DNA from: an uncultured Bacteroidia bacterium
Lineage (GTDB): Bacteria; Bacteroidota; Bacteroidia; Bacteroidales; Prolixibacteraceae
Length of the DNA: 44,505 bases
Assembly (NCBI GenBank): GCA_903902325.1
Contig: CAIUUO010000297.1
Span: forward strand, 1-44,505
Direction: 5' to 3'
Positions within the stretch are counted from its first letter, which is position 1. The number at the start of each line of letters is the position of its first letter. Below the pieces are notes generated by a model that had not been told where the DNA came from, ran no database searches, and was given only the letters and a program-made list of their open reading frames with translations. Shown piece after piece: positions 1 to 10,060 of this stretch. Both the position numbers and the translations under genes were made by a program.

Positions 1-2
1 TA

Positions 3-647
3 AAATATGCATATCTTGATAGAGGTAGAGCTAAGTACAACCTCCAAGATTATTTTGGTGCAATATCTGATTTTACTGCTTTTATAGAGTCTGAACCTAT
101 TAATGAAAAAGCTTATTACTATAGAGGCAATGCGAAAAATGAATTGAAGGATTATAAAGGAGCCATTGCGGACTATGCAAAAGCAATTGAAAGTAATCCT
201 AGTTTTTCGGATGCTTATAATGATAGAGGAGTCTCAAAATATTTGTTGCATGATTTATATGGATCAATTTCTGATTTTACCAAGTCTATTGAGATTAACC
301 CAAAAAACGCAAAGGGTTTTATTGGAAGAGGTTATGCATATTCTGATCTAGAAAATTACATTTCAGCACTTTCTGACTTTAATAAATACGTTGAGTTCGA
401 TAATAATAATGCTATTGTTTTTTCCAGAAGAGGCTATGTAAAAGAACTTTTAAAGGATTCCAATGGAGCAATTTCTGACTTTACAAGGTCCTTAGAAATT
501 GATCCAAAAAATCCAGCCGTATATCTTAGTCGAGGCCTTTCAAAGATTAAAATTGGGCAGAAAGAAAGTGGATGCCTAGATTTGAGTAAAGCTGGAGAAT
601 TAGGTCTTGCACCTGCTTATGAATTTATCAAAAAATATTGCCAATAA
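3..647 (+). CDS. TPR-repeat protein, 5' end outside window
   Basis: The reading frame is open to the left window edge, so the gene starts upstream. About 214 C-terminal residues are visible. They form tandem 34-residue TPR units with the recurring pattern G-A-I-S/A-D-[FY] ... [IL]-E-x-[ND]-P ... A-[YF]-x-x-R-G, for example around 'KGAIADYAKAIESNP' and 'GSISDFTKSIEINPKN'. At least five units are recognisable, and the last is followed by a short cap ending in 'EFIKKYCQ'. TPR arrays bind proteins, and nothing here identifies the partner. An ATG-less internal TTG at 144 is only a track artefact, because upstream residues are clearly more TPR. The repeats closely resemble those of the broken TPR gene at 27.7-28.8 kb, so this may be a second member of the same accessory family. 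Family assignment is sure; function is unknown. Confidence 0.85.
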   Translation, partial: KYAYLDRGRAKYNLQDYFGAISDFTAFIESEPINEKAYYYRGNAKNELKDYKGAIADYAKAIESNPSFSDAYNDRGVSKYLLHDLYGSISDFTKSIEINPKNAKGFIGRGYAYSDLENYISALSDFNKYVEFDNNNAIVFSRRGYVKELLKDSNGAISDFTRSLEIDPKNPAVYLSRGLSKIKIGQKESGCLDLSKAGELGLAPAYEFIKKYCQ

Positions 648-974
648 ACTTTATCAATAAGATTTCTTTCTATTTCTCAAAGGAATGTATTTCATGATCT
701 ACATTTTCTTTTGTGATTTCAGAAAATTGATCCATTTGATGGTTAGATTGAGATGTAATAATTAAGAAGAGACTTGATGCGAGTTTCAAAATGACTTTTC
801 CCCCAAACTCGAAATCTAAGATCGTCTAACATGAAAAAGGGTCATCCAATCCGGATGACCCTTACTCTGTCAGTAAAAACCTGTTGGAAATAGTAATAGT
901 AGTAGTTGACGGATACAAATCTTTAGCTGACTTTTCCTTGAAATTCGTAAGAGTGATCGTTATGCTGCGTTTAT
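648..974. other. 327-bp intergenic region between convergent genes
   Basis: No gene is supported here. The region is AT-rich and contains the hairpin at 837-863 that ends the minus-strand aminotransferase operon. A 6-bp inverted pair (GAGTTT/AAACTC) lies near 780-812. No terminator for the plus-strand TPR gene is obvious, and no promoter is recognised. Confidence 0.6.
837..863 (-). terminator. Intrinsic terminator of the aminotransferase/oxidoreductase operon
   Basis: An 11-bp perfect stem (AAGGGTCATCC / GGATGACCCTT) has a 5-nt loop. On the minus strand it is followed by a T run (the AAAAA at 834-838 on the plus strand). It lies about 110 nt past the aminotransferase stop codon. Confidence 0.75.
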
Positions 975-2195
975 TTATTCTTTAACTGCTGCCTTAATTT
1001 TCAATATGGCAGAGGCAAACTGCTCCATATCCTGTTTGGTTCCCAGCATCGTATTCTGAAAAATCCAAACAGCTTCCTCGTAGCATGCCTTTTCCGTAAC
1101 CGGGCAACAAACGCCGGTATAATCAACCTCTTCAGGAATGGCATAGCACATGAAATTCTTCTGTTGAAACAACGGTTGTTTGTATAGCGGCTCAGGATAT
1201 CCCATAAAACACGGGACTCCTTCGGCAGCGAGCATCTTCGAAAACTCAACTTTTGAAAGTCCGTTGAATTTCGATTTGTCATATTTGAAAATGTAGATGT
1301 GATAGCTGTGAATCGTTTCACCCAAACCCCTGGTCAATGGGGTGATTCCATCAATTTTTGATAACAATTCATTGAGGTAGGTTCCACTTTCGTGACGTTT
1401 ACGCGTTTGTTCCTCCAGCCTTTTCAACTGGTTGGAAAGCAAAACTGCCTGAAGTTGGGTAATCCGATAGTTGCAACCGGCATTGTGGTGTTCGTACCAT
1501 GCACCGCCTTCAACCCTACCGACATTCCTTAGGGAATTCATCATCTGGTAGAGGGCATCATCATTTGTAATGACCATTCCGCCTTCTCCGCTCGTCAGAT
1601 TCTTGGAAGATTGGAAACTGAAGCAACCGGCGTCCCCGATAGAACCAAGCTTTTTCCCTTTGTATTCTGCTCCATGCGCATGGCAGGCGTCTTCAATCAC
1701 ACGCAGATTGTGTTTTTTTGCTGTAGCCAAAATTTCATCCATCTCACAAGCCTGTCCGGCAAAATGAACCGGAATGACTGCCCTGGTTCTGGAGGTAATG
1801 GCCGCCTCAATTTTCGAAGCATCAAGGTTATAGGTTCGCGGATCAATGTCCACAAAAACCGGAACGCAATTTGCCTCAATAACGATGGAAGCGGTAGCAA
1901 TAAAAGTATAGGGAGGTACAATTACTTCGTCACCCGGTTTTACTCCGCATGCGATGAGTGCAAGCCTCAATGCCACCGAGCCGTTGACGCATGTTAGCGC
2001 GTATTTTGTACCACAAAAGGCAGCAAACTCCTGTTCCAGCTGAGCTACTTCACCTCCACAGTCAGGATTTCCCCATTTCCCGCTGCGTACAATCTCAGCA
2101 ACACAATTGACATCCGTTTCATCGTAGACAGGCCATGCAAAATCGCCCTCCACTGTTTTTGGTCCTCCGTTAATAGCTAATTTATCTTTGCTCAT
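975..2195 (-). CDS. DegT/DnrJ/EryC1/StrS-family PLP aminotransferase
   Basis: The 406-residue length is normal for the family of PLP-dependent sugar aminotransferases, which transaminate keto-sugars using Glu/Gln. It has the expected fold-type I landmarks: 'CVNGSVALRLAL' (PLP phosphate site, about residues 69-80), Asp169 in 'VIEDACHAHG' (pyridine nitrogen ligand) and Lys198 in 'SSKNLTSGEGG' (Schiff-base lysine). The catalytic residues look intact. It lies 19 nt downstream of the Gfo/Idh/MocA oxidoreductase gene, so the two are almost certainly co-transcribed. Such pairs oxidise a sugar hydroxyl and then aminate it, as in nucleotide amino-sugar synthesis, but many Bacteroidota copies sit in carbohydrate-use clusters and their substrate is unknown. 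The adjacent AraC regulator favours an inducible catabolic or modification role. Family is sure; substrate is not. Confidence 0.9.
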   Translation of the reverse strand: MSKDKLAINGGPKTVEGDFAWPVYDETDVNCVAEIVRSGKWGNPDCGGEVAQLEQEFAAFCGTKYALTCVNGSVALRLALIACGVKPGDEVIVPPYTFIATASIVIEANCVPVFVDIDPRTYNLDASKIEAAITSRTRAVIPVHFAGQACEMDEILATAKKHNLRVIEDACHAHGAEYKGKKLGSIGDAGCFSFQSSKNLTSGEGGMVITNDDALYQMMNSLRNVGRVEGGAWYEHHNAGCNYRITQLQAVLLSNQLKRLEEQTRKRHESGTYLNELLSKIDGITPLTRGLGETIHSYHIYIFKYDKSKFNGLSKVEFSKMLAAEGVPCFMGYPEPLYKQPLFQQKNFMCYAIPEEVDYTGVCCPVTEKACYEEAVWIFQNTMLGTKQDMEQFASAILKIKAAVKE

Positions 2196-2214
2196 TTCGT
2201 AGTAGTTGAATAGT

Positions 2215-3210
2215 CTAAATATGATCGTAACACAATTGAATGGTCTGTAAGGATGATTCTGGCATACATTCCACGGGTGCCCTGTTCTGAGTGATGCATT
2301 GTGCGAAATAGGCTATCTCGTTGTAAAAACCATCGCCGGCATTCCCGCTGGGTATTTCTTCAAGTTTTGAATCAGTGGCAATCTGAATAAGATCACCCTT
2401 TATCGTTGAATATTGAACACTTGCATGCTCGAACTGAGCCATATATCCTGCCTGGAAAGGAAAACCTGAATGAAAAATATTCCCTCCTTCCATTTTTACA
2501 TTGATGTCTTTATCGAAATAACTCCAGAGCGCAGTGATATAGTCGTGCTTGCTCAGCAGTCCGGGGAGATAATTGCACTTGATACTGCCCGGCATGCCGA
2601 GAATGGAATTGACAAAGTCAATGTCATGAATCAGTAAATCGAAAAGTGCACCACCGGATGATCCGAAAGAAACCCGTCTGTCCATCCATTCACCCCAGGC
2701 AGGAACACCAGAGAATCTTGTCATTGACAGAAATTTCAATTTCCCAAAGGTATCCTCATCAATGAACTTTTTCAATTTCTGATAGGGAGGCATAAAACGG
2801 ACCACATGTCCGACCATCAGTATTTTTTCTTTTTCCTTGGCAAGTTTAATCAATAAATCTGCTTGCTGCATGTCGAGACAGAATGGTTTTTCCAGAAAGA
2901 CATGTTTGCCGTGAAGCAGAACTTTTCTGGTCATTTCGTAGTGAAGGTCAGTGTGAACACAGATATGCACGGCATCCAGGTCTTCAAATTCGAGACAATC
3001 ATCCATGCTGGTGTACCGTTTGATCTTTTCGAGCTTTTCCTGTTTTATCTCACCAACTGCAAAATTACCTGTCGCAGACAATAACTTCTCTTCAACGGCT
3101 GTCGGATTTTTATCCACAATAGCCACCAATTCCAAATCACCATTCTTTAGAATATTTTCAGCATGAGTCATCCCCATGAAACCAAAACCAAGAATTGCAA
3201 CTTTTTTCAT
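2215..3210 (-). CDS. Gfo/Idh/MocA-family NAD(P)-dependent oxidoreductase
   Basis: The 331 residues show an N-terminal Rossmann fold with 'GFGFMG' at residues 8-13. The family signature 'EKPF' lies at 107-110; its Lys is the usual catalytic/cofactor-positioning residue. 'LLIHDIDF' near residue 195 matches the conserved H-x-x-D segment of the substrate domain. These enzymes oxidise or reduce hydroxyls of sugars, inositols or nucleotide sugars. No signal peptide is present, so it is cytoplasmic. It is the first gene of a two-gene unit with the DegT aminotransferase and diverges from the AraC regulator across a 159-bp AT-rich gap. The length and the end ('LCYDHI') are slightly short but within family range. 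Substrate cannot be assigned from sequence. Confidence 0.9.
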   Translation of the reverse strand: MKKVAILGFGFMGMTHAENILKNGDLELVAIVDKNPTAVEEKLLSATGNFAVGEIKQEKLEKIKRYTSMDDCLEFEDLDAVHICVHTDLHYEMTRKVLLHGKHVFLEKPFCLDMQQADLLIKLAKEKEKILMVGHVVRFMPPYQKLKKFIDEDTFGKLKFLSMTRFSGVPAWGEWMDRRVSFGSSGGALFDLLIHDIDFVNSILGMPGSIKCNYLPGLLSKHDYITALWSYFDKDINVKMEGGNIFHSGFPFQAGYMAQFEHASVQYSTIKGDLIQIATDSKLEEIPSGNAGDGFYNEIAYFAQCITQNRAPVECMPESSLQTIQLCYDHI

Positions 3211-3313
3211 CCTATTGAATTGTTTCCGATAATTCTATATTCTTAACTCTGAATGGTACAAACATAATTCATAATTTCATAACAAATTAATGACGAATTA
3301 TCACAGATTAATA

Positions 3314-3321
3314 TAATTTTG
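3314..3321 (+). promoter_or_regulatory. Possible -7 element for the AraC-type regulator gene
   Basis: TAATTTTG matches the Bacteroidota -7 consensus TAnnTTTG and lies 49 nt before the regulator start codon. No convincing -33 TTTG is present about 20 nt upstream, which weakens the call. Confidence 0.35.
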
Positions 3322-3369
3322 TCAAAGTAATCACGTTTAACTCCATTGATTAAACAATAATATACCATC

Positions 3370-4245
3370 ATGAAAGCCACCTACCAGAAAATTCTGCTAA
3401 GCGAAGGGTCTTCATTTTTGGCAACAAGGTTAATATTACCTCGGTTCCATTCAGAATATCATTTTCATCCTGAGTATGAATTGAAATATGTGATTGAAAG
3501 CAAAGGGAAAAGATTTATTGGGGATACCATCGAAAATTTTCAGGAAGGTGACTTAATCCTTCTTGGCCCCAATATTCCACATTACTGGAAAAGTGATGAT
3601 ATCCACGATCAATCGGACCTGATGCAGGCAAAGGCAGTAGTAGTCCTATTTTCAGCTGATTTTTTAGGAACTGGCTTTTTCGACATTCAGGAGATGATCC
3701 CAATCCATGAACTGCTCAAAAAATCACATGCCGGCCTTGTATTTCCTGATGCTATCAACAGCTGGATTCCCGGGATGATGGATGAACTGACACAAGCCAG
3801 AGGACCCAGAAGAATTATCCTTCTACTCGAAATCATGAATGAACTTGCAAATCTGGAAACCAGGCAACTGCTCACGGAAGATTTCTCATCTGGAACACCT
3901 TTTTTGGATGCCAACAGTCCATCCTTTGTCAGGCTTCAGAAAGTACACCACTATGTCATCCAAAATTTCCACTATCCTTTGCAGATTGAAGATATTGCAC
4001 AGATTGCCAATATGACTCCACACGCTTTTTGCAAATATTTTAAAAAGAGTACAAAAAAAACCTTTATGACCTTCCTGAACGAATTAAGGGTTTGCCACGC
4101 AAAAAAACTGCTGATTGAAAACAGGATTCCGATATCCCAAATTTGCATGGAATCTGGTTTTAATAATATCTCCAATTTTAACAGGCAATTCAAGACCGGA
4201 ACCAATATGACGCCCAGCGATTTCAGAACCATGTACAACAACTAA
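3370..4245 (+). CDS. AraC-family transcriptional regulator with N-terminal cupin domain
   Basis: The protein has 291 residues. The N-terminal half is a cupin-type sensor: 'FHSEYHFHPEYELKYV' contributes metal/ligand-type His and Glu residues, followed by 'GDLILLGPNIPHYWKS'. The C-terminal ~100 residues hold two helix-turn-helix motifs of the AraC/XylS type, 'LQIEDIAQIANMTPHAFCKY' and 'PISQICMESGFNNISNFNRQ', ending in the usual 'NMTPSDFR'. Cupin-AraC proteins generally bind a small sugar or sugar acid and activate a neighbouring operon. It faces the Gfo/Idh/MocA-DegT pair, the most likely target, and the downstream glycerophosphodiesterase could also belong to the regulon. The start is ATG with little Shine-Dalgarno complementarity. 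A short AAGGATA-type repeat begins immediately after its stop codon. Confidence 0.9.
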   Translation: MKATYQKILLSEGSSFLATRLILPRFHSEYHFHPEYELKYVIESKGKRFIGDTIENFQEGDLILLGPNIPHYWKSDDIHDQSDLMQAKAVVVLFSADFLGTGFFDIQEMIPIHELLKKSHAGLVFPDAINSWIPGMMDELTQARGPRRIILLLEIMNELANLETRQLLTEDFSSGTPFLDANSPSFVRLQKVHHYVIQNFHYPLQIEDIAQIANMTPHAFCKYFKKSTKKTFMTFLNELRVCHAKKLLIENRIPISQICMESGFNNISNFNRQFKTGTNMTPSDFRTMYNN

Positions 4246-4280
4246 AGAAGGATAAAGGGAAAAGGATAAAGGATAAAGTG
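4246..4280 (+). repeat. AAGGATAAAGG-type short tandem repeat after the AraC stop codon
   Basis: Degenerate units AAGGATA / AAGGGAA / AAGGATA / AAGGATA / AAGTGAA start right after the TAA of the regulator. The same family occurs, in the same orientation relative to the gene it follows, at the 3' ends of ubiE and the InaA-like kinase gene. Confidence 0.7.
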
Positions 4281-4370
4281 AAGGAGGCATCTTCATCAGC
4301 ATATATCATGAATCATACATTATCCATAATTCATCTGCAATTATTGATCACTTTTTTCAACTACTACTCA

Positions 4371-5291
4371 ATGAAAAGTTTATTAACAATTATTCTCATC
4401 TCATTTTCCATCTCGGGAAACTCCATTGCTTCAGGAATCGTGCCTGAATCAATACAATCCCAAAAATTGGCTGAATACCTGGCGTCCAAGCCTGAATATG
4501 CCAAAACGAAGGAAGCTATGATCCGTTTTCGCGCGAATAAAACTCCTGCAGTTGGTATTGCTGTCCACCGTGCTGCAAATGAATTTGCACCTGAGAACAC
4601 GCTCTCCGCCATGCAAATTGCTCTGGATCTTGAAGTCGATTTCATCGAGATGGATGTCAGGCAAACCAAAGATGGCATTTCAGTTTTGCTGCATGATGGC
4701 AACCTGAACCGAACCACCAATGGGAAAGGTCCCGTCAATGAACTTAATTTTAAAGATGTGAGGGCACTCTCGGCAGGATCATGGTTTGATCCATTTTTTG
4801 CTCCTGAAAAAGTGCCCTCCCTGGAGGAGGCATGCAACCTTCTGTCCGTCCACAATGAAAAGAACAAGCATAAAACCTATTTCTATGTCGATTGCAAAGA
4901 GATCAATGCCAAAGTTCTGATTGACTATTTAAGTCAGTATAAGTTGCTGGAGGGATCCGTTTTTTATGTAAATGAAATTGAGCAAATAAACCAGATCAGA
5001 ACTTTGGCACCCAAGGCAAAAATGATGCCCGGACTGGGCAATGCAATGGATTTGGACCGGATGATTGTGTCTTATCACCCCTACGCTCTTGACACTAATT
5101 GGAATGAAGTTTCCAAAGGCCTGATAAAAAGGGCACATGCAAAAGGGGTTAAGATCTTTTCTGATGGTTTCGGGAAAGACATGACACCCGATTCCTATGT
5201 AAATGCCATCAAAGCAGGGATTGACGTTATTTCGACCAATAAAATATCAGTCATCTGCCAGGCAGCGGAAAAACTACATTTTCCCAATTAA
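4371..5291 (+). CDS. Exported glycerophosphodiester phosphodiesterase (GDPD family)
   Basis: The longer open frame begins at 4278, but ATG 4371 gives a clean signal peptide (MKSLLTIILISFSISGNSIAS) and a 306-residue protein, so I chose it. The GDPD TIM barrel carries the family catalytic set: His66-Arg67, 'APENT' with Glu75, Glu93/Asp95 in 'IEMDVR', and His108-Asp109 in 'LLHDGNLNRTT'. The enzyme hydrolyses glycerophosphodiesters to sn-glycerol-3-phosphate and an alcohol using Ca/Mg; here it would act in the periplasm or on the surface. The usual 'HRG' is 'HRA' (Ala68), a conservative change seen in divergent family members. It stands alone behind the AraC gene with 125 nt between them. Some GDPD homologues act on other phosphodiesters, so the substrate is inferred. 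Confidence 0.88.
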   Translation: MKSLLTIILISFSISGNSIASGIVPESIQSQKLAEYLASKPEYAKTKEAMIRFRANKTPAVGIAVHRAANEFAPENTLSAMQIALDLEVDFIEMDVRQTKDGISVLLHDGNLNRTTNGKGPVNELNFKDVRALSAGSWFDPFFAPEKVPSLEEACNLLSVHNEKNKHKTYFYVDCKEINAKVLIDYLSQYKLLEGSVFYVNEIEQINQIRTLAPKAKMMPGLGNAMDLDRMIVSYHPYALDTNWNEVSKGLIKRAHAKGVKIFSDGFGKDMTPDSYVNAIKAGIDVISTNKISVICQAAEKLHFPN

Positions 5292-5301
5292 AATTGATCA
5301 A

Positions 5302-5360
5302 CTTTTCCAAAGTTGCAAACTTTGACCAGTGAATGAACAAAGGTTGGAACTTTGGAAAAG
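5302..5360 (+). repeat. 13-bp inverted repeat after the GDPD gene
   Basis: CTTTTCCAAAGTT (5302-5314) and its exact complement AACTTTGGAAAAG (5348-5360) flank a 33-nt spacer that itself contains related words (AAACTTTG, AAAGGTTGG). It begins 10 nt past the stop codon and could fold at the mRNA 3' end. Confidence 0.65.
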
Positions 5361-5369
5361 GTTTAGAGT

Positions 5370-5407
5370 AAAAAAATCCCCTCCGAAAACTCGAAGGGGA
5401 TTTTTTT
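5370..5407. terminator. Bidirectional intrinsic terminator between GDPD and rpoC operons
   Basis: AAAAAAATCCCCT pairs with AGGGGATTTTTTT around a short loop, so both strands have a GC stem followed by a T run. It ends the plus-strand GDPD transcript and the long minus-strand rpoBC-DUF3467 transcript. The last gene's stop codon (5406-5408) lies in the outer arm. Confidence 0.85.
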
Positions 5408-5720
5408 ATGCCTGGCCTTTCGGAGGTCCAAAAGGAGTCGATGTAGTGGGTTCATATCCACCCTGGATTTGAATGGGTCCATACATGGATTCATACTTCT
5501 GGATATTATCCTGAAGCGCCTTCATCAACCTTTTGGCATGTTCAGGCGTCAATATGATCCTTGATTTGACCTGGGCTTTCGGCACACCTGGTACCACCCT
5601 GATAAAATCAACGACAAATTCCGAAGGAGAATGGGTAATGATAGCCAGATTGGAATAGGTCCCCTGAGCTACTTCCTCACTTAGTTCAATATTGAGCTGA
5701 TTTTGATTATCGTCCTGCAT
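5406..5720 (-). CDS. DUF3467 family protein
   Basis: This 104-residue protein lies 19 nt after rpoC. It has the typical pattern of the small conserved DUF3467 proteins: 'EVAQGTYSNLAIITHSPSEF', then 'DFIRVVPGVPKAQVKSRIIL' and 'TPEHAKRLMKALQDNIQKYE', ending in a Pro/Gly-rich tail. The family has no established biochemical role. Its constant position at the end of the rpoBC operon in Bacteroidota suggests a link to RNA polymerase or growth, but that is inference. No signal peptide or membrane segment is seen, so it should be cytoplasmic. Transcription ends at the strong hairpin overlapping its stop codon. Confidence 0.85.
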   Translation of the reverse strand: MQDDNQNQLNIELSEEVAQGTYSNLAIITHSPSEFVVDFIRVVPGVPKAQVKSRIILTPEHAKRLMKALQDNIQKYESMYGPIQIQGGYEPTTSTPFGPPKGQA

Positions 5721-5739
5721 AGTTGAACTGCTTTAAGAT

Positions 5740-8700
5740 TTACTCCTCTTCTTCTACCGTTTCATATTTCTTGTGGTCGATCAAACGATCATACTCATCT
5801 TTTGAGCCAACCACAATATTCCTGAACATTGGATTACCGGTACCTGCCGGGATCAGGTGACCGCAAATAACGTTCTCCTTCAATCCTTCGAGGTAGTCCA
5901 CTTTACCATTGATTGCGGCTTCATTCAATACCTTGGTCGTTTCCTGGAACGATGCTGCCGACATCCATGACTTCGTTTGAAGCGAAGCCCTGGTGATACC
6001 CTGGAGTACCTGACTTGAGGTGGCAGGCACCGAATCTCTTGCTTCAACCACCTTTTTATCACGGCGTTTCAGCATCGAATTCTCGTCCCTTAAACGACGT
6101 GCAGTTATAATCTGGCCTGCTTTCAGATTCTCAGAATCTCCGGAATCCGTCACAATCTTCTTGCCAAACACCCAGTCATTTTCTACGTTGAACTCTCCCT
6201 TGTCAATAATTTGCTTCTCCAGGAAGCGGGTATCGCCCTGATCAACGATCTCGACCTTGCGCATCATCTGTCGAACAATAACTTCAAAGTGCTTGTCGTT
6301 GATCTTTACACCCTGCATACGGTATACATCCTGTACCTCGTTCACGATATATTCCTGAACTTTCGTAGGACCTTTGATGGCAAGGATATCAGAGGGCGTT
6401 GTGGCACCATCCGACAATGCAATACCTGCACGTACATAGTCGTTTTCCTGTACCAGAATCTGGCGGGAAAGCGGTACCAGATATTTCTTCTGTTCGCCTG
6501 TGCGTGAAGTGATGGTGATTTCGCGGTTACCACGCTTGATTTTACCCAGTGATACTTCACCGTCAATCTCAGAAACAACGGCAGGATTGGATGGGTTACG
6601 TGCCTCGAAGAGTTCAGTCACACGTGGAAGACCACCCGTGATGTCACCAGCTTTACCTGATGCCCTCGGTATTTTCACGAGTACGTCTCCGGCGTTGACC
6701 ATCTGTCCCTCGTCCACGCTGATGTGACCACCAACAGGAAGGTTGTACAGTCTGATATCTTCGCCGTTCTCGTCCAGAATCCGGAGTGTCGGGTTTTTGG
6801 TTTTATCTCTTGTTTCAATAACTACTTTTTCGCGGTAGCCGGTTTGCTCATCTGATTCTTCACGGTAGGTTACACTATCGATGAAGTCCTGGAAAGAAAC
6901 CTTACCCTGGAACTCAGTGATAATAACCCCGTTGTACGGATCCCAGTCGCAAACGATGGAATCTTTCTTGACTTCAGAACCATTCTTGATGAACAGTTTG
7001 GAACCATAAGGCATGGAGTGGGTAGAGAGCGGAATTCCGGTATTCTTGTCCAGAATCTTCAGTTCAGCCAGACGGCTGACGACGATGTCCACTTTTTCTC
7101 CCTTTTCATCCGTCCATTCTACTGTACGCAATTCCTCAATTTCGGCGATACCGTCGTAACGGGCAATCACGGTAGATTGTGTGGAAACGTTGCCTGCAAT
7201 ACCCCCTACGTGGAAAGTACGCAGTGTCAGCTGTGTTCCAGGCTCACCGATAGACTGTGCTGCAATCACACCGACTGCCTCGCCCATCTGTACCATTTTG
7301 CCTGTAGCCAGGTTACGACCGTAACATTTGGCGCAAACACCGTTTTCCGCCTCGCAGGTAAGTACCGAACGAATTTCAACCCTTTCGATGGGTGAATCTT
7401 CGATCACAGCTGCGATCTCTTCCGTAATCTGTTCTCCTGAATGGACGATCAGTTTCCCTGTCATCGGATGATAAACATCGTGAACTGTCGTACGTCCAAG
7501 GATTCTTTCAGAAAGTGATGCTACCACCTCTTCATTGTTTTTCAACGCAGAAGCGATCAAGCCGCGAAGTGTTCCGCAATCAGGCTCGTTGATGATTACA
7601 TCCTGGGCCACGTCGACAAGACGACGGGTCAGATAACCTGCGTCAGCCGTTTTCAGCGCCGTATCGGCCAAACCTTTACGTGCACCGTGGGTAGAGATGA
7701 AGTACTCGAGTACCGAAAGACCTTCCTTGAAGTTGGCCAAAATCGGGTTCTCAATAATTTGTGATCCTGTAGATCCTGATTTCTGGGGTTTAGCCATCAA
7801 TCCACGCATTCCGCATAACTGGCGGATCTGCTCTTTGGAACCACGGGCTCCGGAGTCCAACATCATGTAAATGGAGTTGAATCCCTGCTTATCTGTACTG
7901 ATGGTTTTCATCACACTCTGGGTCAACTTGGCATTTACGTGTGTCCAGATATCGATCACTCCGTTGTACCTTTCGTTGTTGGTGATGAAACCCATGTTGT
8001 AGTTGTTCGAAATTTCCTCAACGCCAGCATAGCCCTCTTCAACCATTTCAGTTTTACCTTCCGGGATGATTACGTCATCCAGATTGAAGGAAAGACCGCC
8101 ACGGTAAGCCATCTTGTATCCAAGATCCTTGATGTCATCGAGGAACTGGGCGGTAATGGCATTGTTGGTTCTTTTCAGAATATCTGCAATGATATCACGC
8201 AAAGCCTTTTTGGTCATCAGTTTATTCAAATAACCGGCTTCTTTTGGAACGAATTCATTGAAAAGAATACGCCCGACTGTGGTTTCAATGGTTGCTAATT
8301 TTGATTCTCCGTTTTCGTCCAGATCCATCACCTTGCAGTTCACGATGGTGTGCATATCAACTTTACCTTCGTTGTAGGCAATGATTGCTTCCTCGGGTGA
8401 ATAGAAGGAAAGACCTTCTCCTTTTGCACCCTTGCGGTGTTTGGTCATGTAGTACAGACCAAGAACCATATCCTGGGAGGGCACCGTGATAGGAGCACCG
8501 TTGGCAGGATTCAACAGGTTGTGGGAGGAAAGCATCAGAAGTTGTGCTTCCAGGATGGCAGCATTGCCCAGCGGAAGGTGAACGGCCATCTGGTCACCAT
8601 CGAAGTCGGCGTTGAAACCGGTACAAACGAGCGGATGCAGACGAATGGCTTTCCCTTCAACCAATACTGGCTGGAAAGCCTGGATGGAAAGACGGTGCAG

Positions 8701-10020
8701 TGTAGGCGCACGGTTCAACAGAACCGGATGACCCTTCATTACGTTCTCAAGAATATCCCAAACAACCGGATCCTTGCGGTCAACAATCTTTTTGGCAGAT
8801 TTAACCGTTTTGACGATACCGCGCTCAATGAGTTTACGGATGACAAACGGTTTATACAATTCGGCAGCCATCTCTTTCGGGATACCGCACTCGTGAATCT
8901 TCAAATTTGGTCCGACGACAATGACTGAACGTGCAGAATAGTCAACCCTCTTACCAAGAAGGTTCTGACGGAAACGTCCCTGTTTCCCTTTGAGAGAATC
9001 AGAAAGTGATTTCAGTGCACGGTTGTTATCGGTTTTGACCGCATTGGATTTGCGGCTGTTATCGAAAAGTGAGTCGACAGCTTCCTGCAACATTCGCTTC
9101 TCATTGCGAAGAATTACTTCAGGAGCCTTGATCTCGATCAGTCGTTTCAAACGGTTGTTGCGGATAATTACTCTGCGGTAGAGGTCATTCAGGTCGGACG
9201 TGGCAAAACGGCCGCCATCCAATGGAACAAGCGGACGAAGATCCGGCGGTATTACGGGAACTACCTTCACGATCATCCATTCAGGTTGATTTTTCACCTT
9301 GGAGGAACGGAAAGCTTCTACAACCTGCAAACGTTTCAGTGCCTCACTTTTTCTTTGCTGTGAACCTTCGTTGCCTGCCTTGTTGCGCAAGTCATAGGAA
9401 AGCTCATCCAGATCGAGCCTTGAAAGCAGTTTGTACAACGCTTCTGCACCCATATCGGCCATAAACTTATCTGGATGGTCTTCATCCAGAAGCAGATTTT
9501 CTTTGGGGAGAGAATCGATGATATCGATGTATTCTTCCTCCGTCAGGAAATCGAGGTATTTCACACCATCGTTGCGTTTGATCCCCGCATTGATTACGAC
9601 ATAACGCTCGTAATAAATGATTGAATCGAGTTTCTTGGTCGGTAAACCGAGCAGATAACCGATTTTATTGGGTAATGACTTGAAGTACCAGATATGAACG
9701 ACAGGAACAACCAGTGAAATGTGCCCCATCCTTTCGCGGCGCACTTTCTTCTCAGTGACTTCAACACCACAGCGGTCACAAACGATGCCGCGATAGCGGA
9801 TGCGCTTGTATTTGCCGCAATGACATTCATAATCCTTCACCGGCCCAAAAATTCTTTCGCAAAAAAGTCCATCACGCTCGGGTTTGTAGGTCCTGTAGTT
9901 GATGGTTTCAGGTTTCAGTACTTCGCCGTGCGAACGTTCAAGAATTTCTTCGGGTGAAGCAAGACTGATACTGATCTTGGTGAAATTACTCTTAACCTTG
10001 TTATCTCGTCTGAATGCCAT
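5740..10020 (-). CDS. rpoC: DNA-directed RNA polymerase subunit beta'
   Basis: From ATG 10020 ('[15 protein letters not shown]') the protein has 1426 residues, the usual Bacteroidota size. The open frame extends 18 codons further upstream but those residues are not family-like. Visible landmarks are the N-terminal zinc-binding cysteines Cys66, 68, 81 and 84, the catalytic Mg-binding 'NADFDGDQ' at about 470-477, the bridge-helix/trigger-loop region with '[16 protein letters not shown]', and the second zinc site 'CAKCYGRN'. All three catalytic Asp are present. It is separated from rpoB by a 91-nt gap containing a terminator-like hairpin, so some control of the beta/beta' ratio or partial termination is possible. 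Identity is certain. Confidence 0.99.
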   Translation of the reverse strand: MAFRRDNKVKSNFTKISISLASPEEILERSHGEVLKPETINYRTYKPERDGLFCERIFGPVKDYECHCGKYKRIRYRGIVCDRCGVEVTEKKVRRERMGHISLVVPVVHIWYFKSLPNKIGYLLGLPTKKLDSIIYYERYVVINAGIKRNDGVKYLDFLTEEEYIDIIDSLPKENLLLDEDHPDKFMADMGAEALYKLLSRLDLDELSYDLRNKAGNEGSQQRKSEALKRLQVVEAFRSSKVKNQPEWMIVKVVPVIPPDLRPLVPLDGGRFATSDLNDLYRRVIIRNNRLKRLIEIKAPEVILRNEKRMLQEAVDSLFDNSRKSNAVKTDNNRALKSLSDSLKGKQGRFRQNLLGKRVDYSARSVIVVGPNLKIHECGIPKEMAAELYKPFVIRKLIERGIVKTVKSAKKIVDRKDPVVWDILENVMKGHPVLLNRAPTLHRLSIQAFQPVLVEGKAIRLHPLVCTGFNADFDGDQMAVHLPLGNAAILEAQLLMLSSHNLLNPANGAPITVPSQDMVLGLYYMTKHRKGAKGEGLSFYSPEEAIIAYNEGKVDMHTIVNCKVMDLDENGESKLATIETTVGRILFNEFVPKEAGYLNKLMTKKALRDIIADILKRTNNAITAQFLDDIKDLGYKMAYRGGLSFNLDDVIIPEGKTEMVEEGYAGVEEISNNYNMGFITNNERYNGVIDIWTHVNAKLTQSVMKTISTDKQGFNSIYMMLDSGARGSKEQIRQLCGMRGLMAKPQKSGSTGSQIIENPILANFKEGLSVLEYFISTHGARKGLADTALKTADAGYLTRRLVDVAQDVIINEPDCGTLRGLIASALKNNEEVVASLSERILGRTTVHDVYHPMTGKLIVHSGEQITEEIAAVIEDSPIERVEIRSVLTCEAENGVCAKCYGRNLATGKMVQMGEAVGVIAAQSIGEPGTQLTLRTFHVGGIAGNVSTQSTVIARYDGIAEIEELRTVEWTDEKGEKVDIVVSRLAELKILDKNTGIPLSTHSMPYGSKLFIKNGSEVKKDSIVCDWDPYNGVIITEFQGKVSFQDFIDSVTYREESDEQTGYREKVVIETRDKTKNPTLRILDENGEDIRLYNLPVGGHISVDEGQMVNAGDVLVKIPRASGKAGDITGGLPRVTELFEARNPSNPAVVSEIDGEVSLGKIKRGNREITITSRTGEQKKYLVPLSRQILVQENDYVRAGIALSDGATTPSDILAIKGPTKVQEYIVNEVQDVYRMQGVKINDKHFEVIVRQMMRKVEIVDQGDTRFLEKQIIDKGEFNVENDWVFGKKIVTDSGDSENLKAGQIITARRLRDENSMLKRRDKKVVEARDSVPATSSQVLQGITRASLQTKSWMSAASFQETTKVLNEAAINGKVDYLEGLKENVICGHLIPAGTGNPMFRNIVVGSKDEYDRLIDHKKYETVEEEE

Positions 10021-10060
10021 AATTTGTAGGAAATATTTGTAACATAACCATATGATTATC

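Noticed and set aside
3211-3369. Riboswitch or operator in the Gfo-AraC gap
   Set aside because: The gap is AT-rich without a recognisable aptamer or a clear paired operator.
4278-4370. Upstream start for the GDPD gene
   Set aside because: The extra 31 residues come from repeat-like AT-rich sequence and would bury the signal peptide; ATG 4371 is better.
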